Positions 1 through 6,243 of a stretch of 8,428 bases of DNA are shown here, piece after piece. The DNA lies in the NCBI GenBank assembly GCA_947589135.1, contig CANPZT010000057.1, positions 1 through 8,428 of the forward strand, read 5' to 3'. Source of the DNA: an uncultured Clostridia bacterium (lineage in GTDB: Bacteria > Bacillota > Clostridia > TANB77 > CAG-508). Every line of letters starts with the position of its first letter. Within the stretch, counting starts at the first letter, position 1. The notes beneath the pieces were generated by a model that saw nothing but the letters and a program-made list of their open reading frames with translations, had not been told where the DNA came from and ran no database searches. The translations under genes were made by a program, and so were the position numbers.

Positions 1-468
1 CTCTAAAACTGCATCTGTAAATCCTTTATCTAAAGTAAATCTATTTCTTTCCCAATCACAAGAACAACCTAACTTTTTTTGTTGTTCTTGAATTGTTCCA
101 CCATACTCTTTTGTCCATGCCCATGCTCTTTCTAAAAATTCTTCTCTAGTAATATCATCTTTAGTAATCCCCTCTTCTTTTTTCATTTTTTCAACAACTT
201 TTACCTCTGTTGCAATAGCAGCATGGTCAGAACCAGGAAGCCATAAAGTATTATATCCTTGCATTCTCTTAAAACGTATCAAAATATCTTGAATTGTATC
301 ATCTAAAGCATGCCCCATATGTAATTTACCAGTTACATTTGGAGGAGGCATCATAATACAATAACTTTCTTTTGTTTTATCCATACTAGGTTTAAAATAT
401 CCCTTTTCCTCCCAGTGCTTATATAATTTTTCTTCAAAATCTTTTGGACTATACTTTTCTTTTAACAT
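1..468 (-). CDS. valS: Valyl-tRNA synthetase, N-terminal 156 codons (gene continues past the left edge)
   Basis: Class Ia aminoacyl-tRNA synthetase that charges tRNA-Val in the cytoplasm. I translated this open frame directly. The protein begins MLKEKYSPKDFEEKLYKHWE and carries the ValRS signature PPPNVTGKLHMGHAL at about residues 41-55, whose HMGH is the class I HIGH motif of the ATP site. WLPGSDHAAIATE at about 76-88 is also typical of ValRS and leads into the start of the editing-domain region. Only about a sixth of a usual 880-residue ValRS is present; the KMSKS motif and anticodon-binding domain lie outside the window. The start at 468 is chosen because GGAGGA (475-480) sits 6 bases upstream. 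An in-frame ATG six codons earlier (484-486) would place that ribosome site inside the gene. A valine-type T-box leader precedes the gene and supports the assignment. No frame problem is seen in this part. Confidence 0.96.
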   Translation of the reverse strand, partial: MLKEKYSPKDFEEKLYKHWEEKGYFKPSMDKTKESYCIMMPPPNVTGKLHMGHALDDTIQDILIRFKRMQGYNTLWLPGSDHAAIATEVKVVEKMKKEEGITKDDITREEFLERAWAWTKEYGGTIQEQQKKLGCSCDWERNRFTLDKGFTDAVLE

Positions 469-567
469 AATCTTTCCTCCTATCATGGATTAGGGATGTT
501 CCTTAAACTCCCTTTTTAAGGGATAAAAGGACTCTCCTTTAAAAATCCTTATTTTTTATAATAAGTC
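469..567 (-). promoter_or_regulatory. Structured spacer between T-box terminator and valS start
   Basis: About 100 bases separate the T-box terminator from valS. As minus-strand RNA they can form two small perfect hairpins: AAAGGA-GAG-TCCTTT (526-540) and CCCTT-AAA-AAGGG (510-522, extendable by one pair). A further AAGGA...TCC element follows before the ribosome site GGAGGA at 475-480, which appears unpaired. The spacer therefore contains repeated AAGGA/TCC(C) units that the T-box itself does not require. AAGGAG inside the first hairpin resembles a ribosome site but has no start codon at a useful distance. The function is unknown. The hairpins are seen in the sequence; any regulatory role is inference. 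Confidence 0.45.
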
Positions 568-596
568 AAAAAACTCGCCCATAATATAAGGGCGAG
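568..596 (-). terminator. T-box regulated intrinsic terminator before valS
   Basis: As minus-strand RNA, CTCGCCC (590-596) pairs perfectly with GGGCGAG (574-580) around a 9-base AT loop, followed by six U (568-573). This is a strong Rho-independent terminator. Its 5' arm is also the 3' arm of the antiterminator: CUCGC CCUUA (587-596) can pair instead with GUGAG and UAAGG flanking the T-box bulge. The two structures are therefore mutually exclusive, as required for transcriptional T-box control. Confidence 0.95.
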
Positions 597-838
597 CTAT
601 CTACTCACGGTACCACCTTAATAATAATTTTATCTATCTAATATATAAATATTAAAATTATATCTTAATTAGTTTTTAACGCTACTTACGCGGATATTCT
701 TACTTATATTTGTTCAGAATATCAACAAAAAAGCTACCTTCAGTTTATTTTCATTTAAGAAGCTCTCAGCCTATGGCTTCTATTCTCTTTAAATTAAGTA
801 TAAACTTACTCCTCTTTTTTATAGTCTTTATTTATTAT
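568..838 (-). promoter_or_regulatory. T-box riboswitch (valine) controlling valS
   Basis: The leader senses uncharged tRNA-Val and lets transcription continue into valS. The conserved T-box AAGGTGGTACCGTG is at 606-619 and contains UGGU, which can pair with the ACCA end of an uncharged tRNA. The antiterminator is visible: UAAGG (616-620), a 7-base UGGUACC bulge, then GUGAG pairing with CUCGC CCUUA. Stem I is visible too: AAAAAAG (814-820) pairs with CUUUUUU (727-733), and above the internal loop GUUUAU (800-805) pairs with AUAAAC (743-748). The GAGUAA side of the loop fits the K-turn/AG region. The opposite strand, UGAAGGUAG, holds the specifier GUA (735-737, Val) followed by a purine. A distal hairpin GAAGC/GCUUC lies at 759-780. 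GGU (Gly) is a possible shifted reading of the specifier, but the downstream valS favours GUA. The leader's 5' end is estimated from the promoter. Confidence 0.93.
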
Positions 839-844
839 GCATAT

Positions 845-873
845 ATTATTACACATTTTCTTATTTTTTTCAA
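845..873 (-). promoter_or_regulatory. Promoter of the T-box-valS transcript
   Basis: On the minus strand, a -35 TTGAAA (868-873) and a -10 AATAAT (845-850) are separated by 17 bases, with TG one base before the -10 as in extended -10 promoters. Each hexamer differs from the sigma-A consensus by one base. The predicted start, near 838, falls just upstream of stem I of the T-box. Bases 874-963, up to the stop of the preceding gene, hold no convincing GC-rich hairpin, so read-through from the upstream operon cannot be excluded. Confidence 0.7.
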
Positions 874-963
874 TATATCTTACTTATTTTTTGTAATATT
901 TTTGTTATTTACCGCTTTTATATATTTTTTATTATTTATTTTTCCTTTCTCTATTAGTACTAT

Positions 964-1740
964 TTAAATATATACCTCTATTAATGATAAAATGATATAT
1001 ACAATATAATATATAGATTCAATCATAACAAATTTTTTTATAAATTCAGAATTTTTTTCAATTCCTAATATTGATTTTATAGCAAAATACATTAAAACAA
1101 TTGATATGACATTACATAGTTGAGTAAATGGCTCTGTTACTAAAGAAACTTTTACATTAATTATTGTTAATAATTGAACAACAGATGCTAGTACAAGTGG
1201 TATACTTGCTGTTATTATAATTGTTGTTATTGTTGTTAAGTGTTTCTTATTCTTTTTATTTATAAAAAATACGATTAGTGATAAAACTATTACACTAATA
1301 ATTGGAGTTATTCCATAAATTATTGTTGAAATTATTGCACTTCCAATATTTGAATATTTCCATATATGACTATAAGAAAAAACTTTTTGTATTAGCTGTG
1401 CTAAAACCCAAACTACAAGTATAATAATCGAATATGTTAGATATTTACCTGTATTTTTATTTGCTATTTGCTGTATTTTACCAAGTGGATCTTTAAACAT
1501 TTCAACAATAAATCCTTTTGTTTCAACACTATCTTTTTTTATATCTACTTTTTTTATTGTGTCTTTTACTTGACTTACTGCTTCTGTTGCTTCTTTTTTT
1601 AAATCTTCTGCTTTTGTACTTGAATCCTTTTTGTCAGTTACTTTTTTTTCATTTTTATTAGTATCTTCCTTTTCAATTACTTCTTCTAATTTTTCTGTAT
1701 TTTCTTTTTCTTCCTTTAATTCTTCTTTTTTCTCTTCCAT
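964..1740 (-). CDS. Yip1-like multi-pass membrane protein with charged N-terminal tail
   Basis: A predicted integral membrane protein of 258 residues whose function I do not recognise. Residues 1-75 are almost entirely Glu, Lys, Asp, Thr and Ser, likely a soluble charged coil or disordered tail facing the cytoplasm. A short amphipathic stretch FIVEMFKDPLGKIQQIANKN (77-96) follows, then about five hydrophobic segments (roughly 101-120, 134-160, 169-195, 205-227, 236-256). A tail, a MFKDP-like entry and five membrane spans resemble bacterial Yip1-domain (YIP1/DUF1282-type) proteins; this is by architecture only. GAGGG lies about 7 bases before the ATG. The gene starts 31 bp after the phosphofructokinase stop with no terminator between, so the two are probably co-transcribed. 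It contains no arginine, and no link to glycolysis is evident. Confidence 0.75.
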   Translation of the reverse strand: MEEKKEELKEEKENTEKLEEVIEKEDTNKNEKKVTDKKDSSTKAEDLKKEATEAVSQVKDTIKKVDIKKDSVETKGFIVEMFKDPLGKIQQIANKNTGKYLTYSIIILVVWVLAQLIQKVFSYSHIWKYSNIGSAIISTIIYGITPIISVIVLSLIVFFINKKNKKHLTTITTIIITASIPLVLASVVQLLTIINVKVSLVTEPFTQLCNVISIVLMYFAIKSILGIEKNSEFIKKFVMIESIYYIVYIILSLIEVYI

Positions 1741-1771
1741 ATTTTTTCCCTCTTTCTTATTATTTTTAATA

Positions 1772-2917
1772 TTAATCTCCTAAGTTTATTCCTAAATCTC
1801 TAGCAGTTTTTACTAAATCATCATCCATTGTTATTTTACGTATATTACTTTCCTCTGTATTACCTGATACTGCTCCAATTTCGGTATTAGCACCTACTAC
1901 ATCTTCTAAAGATGCACTATCTACCCTTCCGTTTTTTATAACAACTAATCTTCCGAACTTTTCTTCTAGTGCTAATTCCATTGCTTTTGTTCCATATTTT
2001 GAACATAAAACTCTATCAAATGCTGTTGGAGTTCCTCCTCTTTGCATATAACCAAGAGTTGTATTTCTTGCTTCTAATCCTGTTAATTCTTCTAATTGCT
2101 GTGCTACAACTTGTCCTATTCCACCTAATTTTGTATTATCAACACCTTTACCATTATCTCTTTTTCCCATTATTGTAATATCGCCACCTATAGGCTTTGC
2201 ACCTTCTGCAACAACTACAACACTAAAATTTTTACCTCTTTTTTTTCTGTTTTCAATTTTAGTTGCAACTTTTTCAATATCATATGGTATTTCTGGAATT
2301 AATGCAACATCCGCACCACCAGCAATTGCAGATTCTAGTGCTATCCAACCAGCATATCTTCCCATTACTTCTAACACCATAATTCTATGATGAGTTTCAC
2401 CTGTTGTATGCAATCTATCTAATGCTTCCATTGCTACAGATACAGCTGTGTTATAACCAAAAGTAATTTCTGTACATGCGACATCATTGTCTATTGTTTT
2501 TGGAACACCTACAATGTTAACCCCTTTTGTTGAAAAGTCCCTAGCTGATTTTTGTGTTCCATCTCCTCCTAATGTAAATATACAATCAAATCCAAATTCT
2601 TTAATATTTTCTATTGCTTGATTTGACATGTCTTTATATTCTACACTGCCATCTTCATTTACAATTTTATAATTAAATAAATTAGAGTTTGTTGAAGAAC
2701 CTATAATAGAACCTCCTTTAGGTAAAATTCCTATTGCTTCTCCATCTTGTGCTGTAGTTAATTTTTCAAAATCTTTTTTTAGTAATCCGTTATAACCATC
2801 TAAAATTCCATAGCATTCTACTCCGTGATTTTCCGCTGTTTTTACAATTGCTCTGATAACAGCATTAAATCCTGACACATCTCCTCCATTGGCTAGTATC
2901 CCTACTTTTTTTAACAT
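1772..2917 (-). CDS. pfkA: 6-phosphofructokinase, G/K-type active site
   Basis: Phosphorylates fructose 6-phosphate to fructose 1,6-bisphosphate, the committing step of glycolysis, in the cytoplasm. The 381-residue protein shows the full family pattern: phosphoryl-donor loop GILANGGDVSGFN (6-18), GGDGT (117-121), PKTIDND (139-145) with D143 as the catalytic aspartate, MGRYAGW (185-191), AEGA (237-240) and LGYMQRGGTPTAFDR (288-302). Two residues used to predict the donor differ in type. G120 matches ATP enzymes, where PPi enzymes have Asp. K140 matches PPi and group III enzymes, where E. coli PfkA has Gly. The best reading is an ATP-dependent enzyme of the long, PPi-like lineage (E. coli PfkA is about 320 residues), so allosteric behaviour like that of PfkA should not be assumed. 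GGAGG (2923-2928) precedes the ATG. The gene has its own promoter and leads a two-gene operon. Confidence 0.95.
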   Translation of the reverse strand: MLKKVGILANGGDVSGFNAVIRAIVKTAENHGVECYGILDGYNGLLKKDFEKLTTAQDGEAIGILPKGGSIIGSSTNSNLFNYKIVNEDGSVEYKDMSNQAIENIKEFGFDCIFTLGGDGTQKSARDFSTKGVNIVGVPKTIDNDVACTEITFGYNTAVSVAMEALDRLHTTGETHHRIMVLEVMGRYAGWIALESAIAGGADVALIPEIPYDIEKVATKIENRKKRGKNFSVVVVAEGAKPIGGDITIMGKRDNGKGVDNTKLGGIGQVVAQQLEELTGLEARNTTLGYMQRGGTPTAFDRVLCSKYGTKAMELALEEKFGRLVVIKNGRVDSASLEDVVGANTEIGAVSGNTEESNIRKITMDDDLVKTARDLGINLGD

Positions 2918-2952
2918 AAGTTTCCTCCCTTTATATATTCAATTCTTTTATT

Positions 2953-2980
2953 ATTATATCAATAAATAAAAAAAATACAA
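2953..2980 (-). promoter_or_regulatory. Promoter of the pfkA operon
   Basis: On the minus strand a perfect -10 TATAAT (2953-2958) lies 16 bases after a -35-like TTGTAT (2975-2980). The predicted start, near 2946, leaves a leader of about 28 bases containing the ribosome site GGGAGG. No operator or riboswitch is visible in the short leader. The rest of 2981-3039 is plain AT-rich sequence. Confidence 0.7.
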
Positions 2981-3039
2981 CATTTTTAAAAAATTTTTAG
3001 AATATCTCTATTCAAATATTTTAATTTTTTTCATAATAT

Positions 3040-3074
3040 AAAAAGTGTGCCAAAAAGAGAATCCTTTTCGACAC
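3040..3074 (-). terminator. Intrinsic terminator after the pilin-like gene
   Basis: The minus-strand RNA forms GUGUC GAAAAG (3064-3074) paired with CUUUUU GGCAC (3047-3057) around a six-base loop, followed by five U (3040-3044). Two of the pairs are G-U as minus-strand RNA but would be A-C mismatches as plus-strand RNA. The fold is therefore continuous only for minus-strand transcripts, which shows the direction in which it works. It lies about 80 bases past the stop of the pilin-like gene; the intervening 3075-3153 shows nothing else recognisable. Confidence 0.82.
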
Positions 3075-3153
3075 GTTTTACAATTATTAGAATATAATAA
3101 TAGATAAAAGTTATAATTCATTCATCTAACAATATATAAATTAAATTTATTTT

Positions 3154-4542
3154 TTATCTTATTTTCCAAATTCCATTGTCTTTATAAATATCTTTAGTTA
3201 AAGTTACAACTGGTCTAACTCCATATAGACTATTATTCGAGTACGCGAACACTCCTGTACCAGCTAAAGCTCCTAGAGAATCCCCACTCGAAGTTTTTTT
3301 ATCACCACAATACCAGTAATAAGCGACCACATTTTTCACTTTATAAGCATTGAGATTTATCAACTTGAACAAATCGTCACTTATATCATTTAAACAATTT
3401 GATGCTCTAGTAGCATTATTTTTTTTATTAAATGCTGTATTAATTTCGCTTAAAGTTAAATTATGAACGTCTGATGCTTTATCTGTCTTAACAAAGTCCT
3501 CTCCTTTTTTTAATTCTTCTGTATTAGTAGTAAGTGATATTGATTTGAATTTTTTAAACAATCCAGCAGAAGCTAAATAACAATCGCCTGTTTTTCCATA
3601 TAATTGCATTGCCTCTTCTGATGTTCCCCACCATGATTTATCCTGAATATTATAACCAAAATACAAGGATGCTGGAACTCCTGTTGATATTATTTTTGCT
3701 CCACTATAACTTCCATCTTCATTTCTTGTCCCTACATCTAATATTCTCCATCCATTATTTGCTGTAAATCCTTGATTTCCTTCCGTTGCTGCATCAATAT
3801 CTTCTACATACATATCTGTATAACTTACATTATATTCTACATATTCTCCTATTGGTAATTTTGGTTGCTTTACTGTTATATTACAATTTGCTGTTACATT
3901 TGTTCCACTCTCTCCTACTCCTGTTATTGTTATTGTTGCTGTTCCTACTGATATTCCTTTTACTTTTCCATCAGTATCAATCGTTACAAATTCAGGATTT
4001 GATGTTATATTATATGTGTATGTTAATTTTTCTACATTCTCTGTTGGAGTTGTACTTACTTCTATTGTCTTTTCTTCTCCTGTTTCAATTTCAAAATCAG
4101 ATACACTTATTGCCGTTACTTTTGACACTATTGTTACTATACACTCATCTGTGATAGTTTCTCCATTTATTTCTATACTTGCTGTTATCTTTGTGCTACT
4201 TCCTGCCTCTCCTTTTGCTGTTATTGTTGTACTATTTCCTATTGTTGTACTTAATTCAACAACATTTCCATCTTCTATATTCCATTTTATCTCTCCTGTT
4301 ATATCTTTACTTAATGTTGCTGTTAATTCTTTTGTTTGGTCTTTTATAATTTCAAGATTAGTTGGTATTGTTAATCCTTTTACTTCCTCTATTGTTCCAT
4401 TAGCTTGTACTTCAAATGTATACCCATCAACATTTACTATCATTGGAAAATCTTCTTCTCCTTTTGACTCTGCTGTTCCTTTTGCATTATTTTCTATATT
4501 TGATTTAAATTCGTCTGCATTTATTTTTCCGATTAGTACCAT
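3154..4542 (-). CDS. Pilin-like Ig-domain surface protein, C-terminal part (after frame break)
   Basis: The open frame is 462 codons, but its first four residues (MVLI) are probably not native. There is no ribosome site before this ATG, and the frame overlaps the pilin-like N-terminal piece, to which it belongs through a one-base shift at 4531. Joined there, the product is about 525 residues. In this piece's numbering, about 57-138 and 141-225 are two beta-rich, Thr/Ser/Val-rich bacterial Ig-like (Big_2-type) domains; the second ends with the typical DGKVKGISVGTATITI pattern. Residues 231-462 form a separate C-terminal domain with NGWRILDVG (263-271), three cysteines and GVRPVVTL (441-448). 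This resembles the DUF6273 or formylglycine-enzyme-like ends of Clostridia pilin-like proteins, an identification made from memory of such proteins. The protein is likely surface-exposed; ligand and role are unknown. A terminator follows. Confidence 0.85.
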   Translation of the reverse strand: MVLIGKINADEFKSNIENNAKGTAESKGEEDFPMIVNVDGYTFEVQANGTIEEVKGLTIPTNLEIIKDQTKELTATLSKDITGEIKWNIEDGNVVELSTTIGNSTTITAKGEAGSSTKITASIEINGETITDECIVTIVSKVTAISVSDFEIETGEEKTIEVSTTPTENVEKLTYTYNITSNPEFVTIDTDGKVKGISVGTATITITGVGESGTNVTANCNITVKQPKLPIGEYVEYNVSYTDMYVEDIDAATEGNQGFTANNGWRILDVGTRNEDGSYSGAKIISTGVPASLYFGYNIQDKSWWGTSEEAMQLYGKTGDCYLASAGLFKKFKSISLTTNTEELKKGEDFVKTDKASDVHNLTLSEINTAFNKKNNATRASNCLNDISDDLFKLINLNAYKVKNVVAYYWYCGDKKTSSGDSLGALAGTGVFAYSNNSLYGVRPVVTLTKDIYKDNGIWKIR

Positions 4543-4732
4543 AACTTGCCATTGCTTCTGTTACTACTTTTTCATATGCTCCTGCTTTATCTTGTGTATT
4601 TTTTGCTTGACTTGCTCTTTTAAGTATACCATCATTTCCAAATATTGTATTAATACTTACTCCTGCCAAAATCAATAATACTATTATTGTAATTACCAGT
4701 GCTATTAGTGTAATTCCTTTTTCTTTTCTCAT
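4505..4732 (-). CDS. Pilin-like Ig-domain surface protein, N-terminal part (before frame break)
   Basis: MRKEKG followed by ITLIALVITIIVLLILAGVS is a type IV prepilin (class III) signal: a basic leader ending in glycine, where prepilin peptidase would cut, then a continuous hydrophobic helix of about 22 residues. The Glu usual at position 5 of the mature pilin is replaced here by an uncharged residue, as is common in Clostridia pseudopilin-like proteins. Residues 30-66 form the amphipathic continuation of the helix. The frame then reads CGG at codon 68 (4529-4531) and ends eight codons later after residues that look random (RKNKCRRI). Skipping one base gives SYGTN-GKINADEF and continues into the Ig-like frame. 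A promoter with TATAAT lies upstream, and a G-run (4742-4747) ten bases before the ATG probably serves as ribosome site. Alone, this fragment would be a 75-residue membrane stub. Confidence 0.88.
   Translation of the reverse strand: MRKEKGITLIALVITIIVLLILAGVSINTIFGNDGILKRASQAKNTQDKAGAYEKVVTEAMASYGTNRKNKCRRI
4529..4531 (-). other. Frame disruption in pilin-like gene at a CGG codon
   Basis: The minus-strand zero frame reads GGT ACT AAT CGG AAA AAT AAA. Omitting the C (complement of base 4531) gives GGT ACT AAT GGA AAA ATA AAT GCA GAC, which encodes GTNGKINAD and joins the prepilin stem to the Ig-like domains. One extra base, or loss of two, explains the break. No Shine-Dalgarno-like stimulator of the kind used in prfB frameshifting lies just upstream. 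Confidence 0.85.
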
Positions 4733-4779
4733 TTGTTTTTTCCCCCCACAATTATGTCATTTTGTTGTTATATGGGTAT

Positions 4780-4808
4780 ATTATATAAATCTATTCTAAA
4801 TTTGTAAA
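4780..4808 (-). promoter_or_regulatory. Promoter of the pilin-like gene
   Basis: On the minus strand TTTACA (4803-4808) and a perfect TATAAT (4780-4785) are separated by 17 bases, a near-consensus sigma-A promoter. The start is predicted near 4773, giving a leader of about 40 bases. It lies about 55 bases downstream of the spoIIIAH stop. No terminator hairpin is seen between spoIIIAH and this promoter, so sporulation transcripts may also run into the gene. Confidence 0.75.
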
Positions 4809-4819
4809 TATATTTTATA

Positions 4820-4852
4820 TTACGTTTATGTTACATTTACATTACACCATTT
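4820..4852 (-). repeat. Three 11-bp-spaced TTAC repeats upstream of the -35
   Basis: Read on the plus strand, TTACGTTTATG (4820-4830), TTACATTTACA (4831-4841) and TTACACCATTT (4842-4852) are three tandem units with TTAC at the same position. The first two agree at 8 of 11 bases. They lie directly upstream of the minus-strand -35 at 4803-4808. Spacing of one helical turn just behind a promoter is the layout used by OmpR/PhoB-family response regulators, so this is a candidate operator. Chance similarity in AT-rich DNA is possible. Confidence 0.4.
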
Positions 4853-4863
4853 ATATTATTATA

Positions 4864-5559
4864 TTATTTGTTTGTAATATGTATATTTTCAATTTCAGCA
4901 TTCATTTCCCTAGAAATGATATTTTGAATTTGTGCAATTTCTTCTTGTTTTATTTCAGATGCATCAATAATTACACTAATACTTTTACCATTTACAAAAA
5001 TAATACTATTTTCAAAACCTTTTGTTTTAATTAAATTTTCACAAATCATAATACTATTTTTTGTATCATTAATTTTAGTAATCTCTTGAGTTGCTGTTTG
5101 TTTTTGTGTTTCTAATGCATTGCTACTATTAATTACCTTTTCATATGTTTCTAACATTTGTGAATACATTGTATCTCTTTCTAATTTTGATTTTGTAAAA
5201 TAGTCTTCTGAATTACTAGCATTTGTTTGTATTGTAGTACTTTGTTGCTCTATTGTATTAGTTGTATTATTTTGTAAATCATTTTGTTTTTCATTTATTG
5301 TATTATTTTGTGATGCAGTAATATTATTTGCTTGATTCTCTTTATTAGAATCATTATCTTGTAGCACTTCATTGCTACTTACTAATCGTGCATCTCCTAT
5401 ATTTGCTAATGCTGTATCATCATTAGATTCCATTTGAATACTAGTTTCTACTGATGAACCTGAACTCTTATCATTTGTCATATAATTTAAATAACCTGCT
5501 GTAACTAACATTAATGCTACTATGTAAATAACTATTTGATTTTTCTTAAATATTTTCAT
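4864..5559 (-). CDS. spoIIIAH: Stage III sporulation protein AH (engulfment channel ring)
   Basis: Mother-cell membrane protein whose extracellular domain forms a ring and meets forespore SpoIIQ across the intermembrane space. Residues 1-7 are basic and 8-27 form the single membrane helix. IGDARLVSS (54-62) is the conserved post-membrane segment of the family. Residues 64-118 form a long Asn/Gln/Thr-rich low-complexity linker. DYFTKSKLERDTMYSQMLE (119-137) starts the YscJ/FliF-like ring-building domain, which runs to the C-terminus with the usual heptad helix and the VNGKSISVIIDA strand (189-200). The length of 231 residues is close to that of known homologues (B. subtilis about 218). AAAGGA lies 11 bases before the ATG. 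It is the last gene of the spoIIIA operon, 57 bp after spoIIIAG. In Bacillus the operon is sigma-E controlled; that promoter lies outside this window. Confidence 0.93.
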   Translation of the reverse strand: MKIFKKNQIVIYIVALMLVTAGYLNYMTNDKSSGSSVETSIQMESNDDTALANIGDARLVSSNEVLQDNDSNKENQANNITASQNNTINEKQNDLQNNTTNTIEQQSTTIQTNASNSEDYFTKSKLERDTMYSQMLETYEKVINSSNALETQKQTATQEITKINDTKNSIMICENLIKTKGFENSIIFVNGKSISVIIDASEIKQEEIAQIQNIISREMNAEIENIHITNK

Positions 5560-5616
5560 TTTACTATCAGTCCTTTCAAAATAAATATTTTTGTTAAATA
5601 GTGATTGTATTTCAAA

Positions 5617-6243
5617 TTAATTCATTTCAAAAACTTGTATTTTATGTGTAGCTAATCCTGTTGCAGCCTCAACTGCTTGAATAATATTAGTTTTTGTTGT
5701 CATATCATTAGCACCTTTAGCAGTAATAATTGCACCTTCTATTTTAGGTTGAATTATTTTTTGTGTGATTGGTACTTTCTCTCCATTTTCTTCTTTATAA
5801 ATAATATCCTTTTGTGTATCTGTTTCTTGTATTTTTCTTGTTCCTCCTGACGTATCACTTTCTTCTGTATTGTTTATTTTAGAAGTTTCATTATACATTG
5901 CTACAATTTCGCTTGATTCTGAATAATTAAGACATACTTTAACTTCTCCTACTCCTTGTATTTTTGATAATATTTGTTCCAATTTCCCTTCTAAATCGTT
6001 TTCTGTAATTGTACTATTTTCGTTGCTATTACTTTCATTTGTTATAGAAGTTGCTAATTTTTTTGTTGAAGTATTTTTTTCTGTTTTTGTTGTTGTTTTA
6101 TTGTCATTCCATATAACATTAATAATTACAATAGTAATTATTAATACTATTACAAAGAAAACTAAATTTTCAATTTTCTTTTTATCATTTCCTTCTCCTA
6201 TTTTTTGTTTATTAATTAAATTTTTTAATTTATCTCTAAACAT
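5617..6243 (-). CDS. spoIIIAG: Stage III sporulation protein AG (engulfment channel ring)
   Basis: Component of the SpoIIIA-SpoIIQ channel; in B. subtilis it forms a large multimeric ring in the space between mother cell and forespore. A basic cytoplasmic head (1-25) is followed by one membrane helix (27-45) and a Thr/Asn/Lys-rich linker (47-82). The conserved ring-building domain then begins: LEQILSKIQGVGEVKVCLNY (88-107), a variable TSGGT-containing beta loop (about 118-160), and IEGAIITAKGAND (168-180) running into the IIQAVEAATGLATHKIQVFE helix-strand near the C-terminus. At 208 residues it is close to the usual 200-230. The start overlaps the end of spoIIIAF by 19 bp, with GAGGTG as ribosome site inside that gene, suggesting translational coupling. 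This overlap also shows that the distal spoIIIAF frame is the native one. No frame problem is seen. Confidence 0.93.
   Translation of the reverse strand: MFRDKLKNLINKQKIGEGNDKKKIENLVFFVIVLIITIVIINVIWNDNKTTTKTEKNTSTKKLATSITNESNSNENSTITENDLEGKLEQILSKIQGVGEVKVCLNYSESSEIVAMYNETSKINNTEESDTSGGTRKIQETDTQKDIIYKEENGEKVPITQKIIQPKIEGAIITAKGANDMTTKTNIIQAVEAATGLATHKIQVFEMN

Noticed and set aside
710..967. Plus-strand open frame of 85 codons, Phe/Ile/Leu-rich
   Set aside because: It is the complement of the T-box leader and valS promoter, has no ribosome site, and its composition is what AT-rich antisense DNA gives.
3786..4678. Two long plus-strand open frames (122 and 220 codons) opposite the pilin-like gene
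   Set aside because: Their Leu- or Ser/Val-rich sequences mirror Thr/Asn-rich codons of the real gene, and they lack ribosome sites. The Ig-like frame on the minus strand has recognisable domains.
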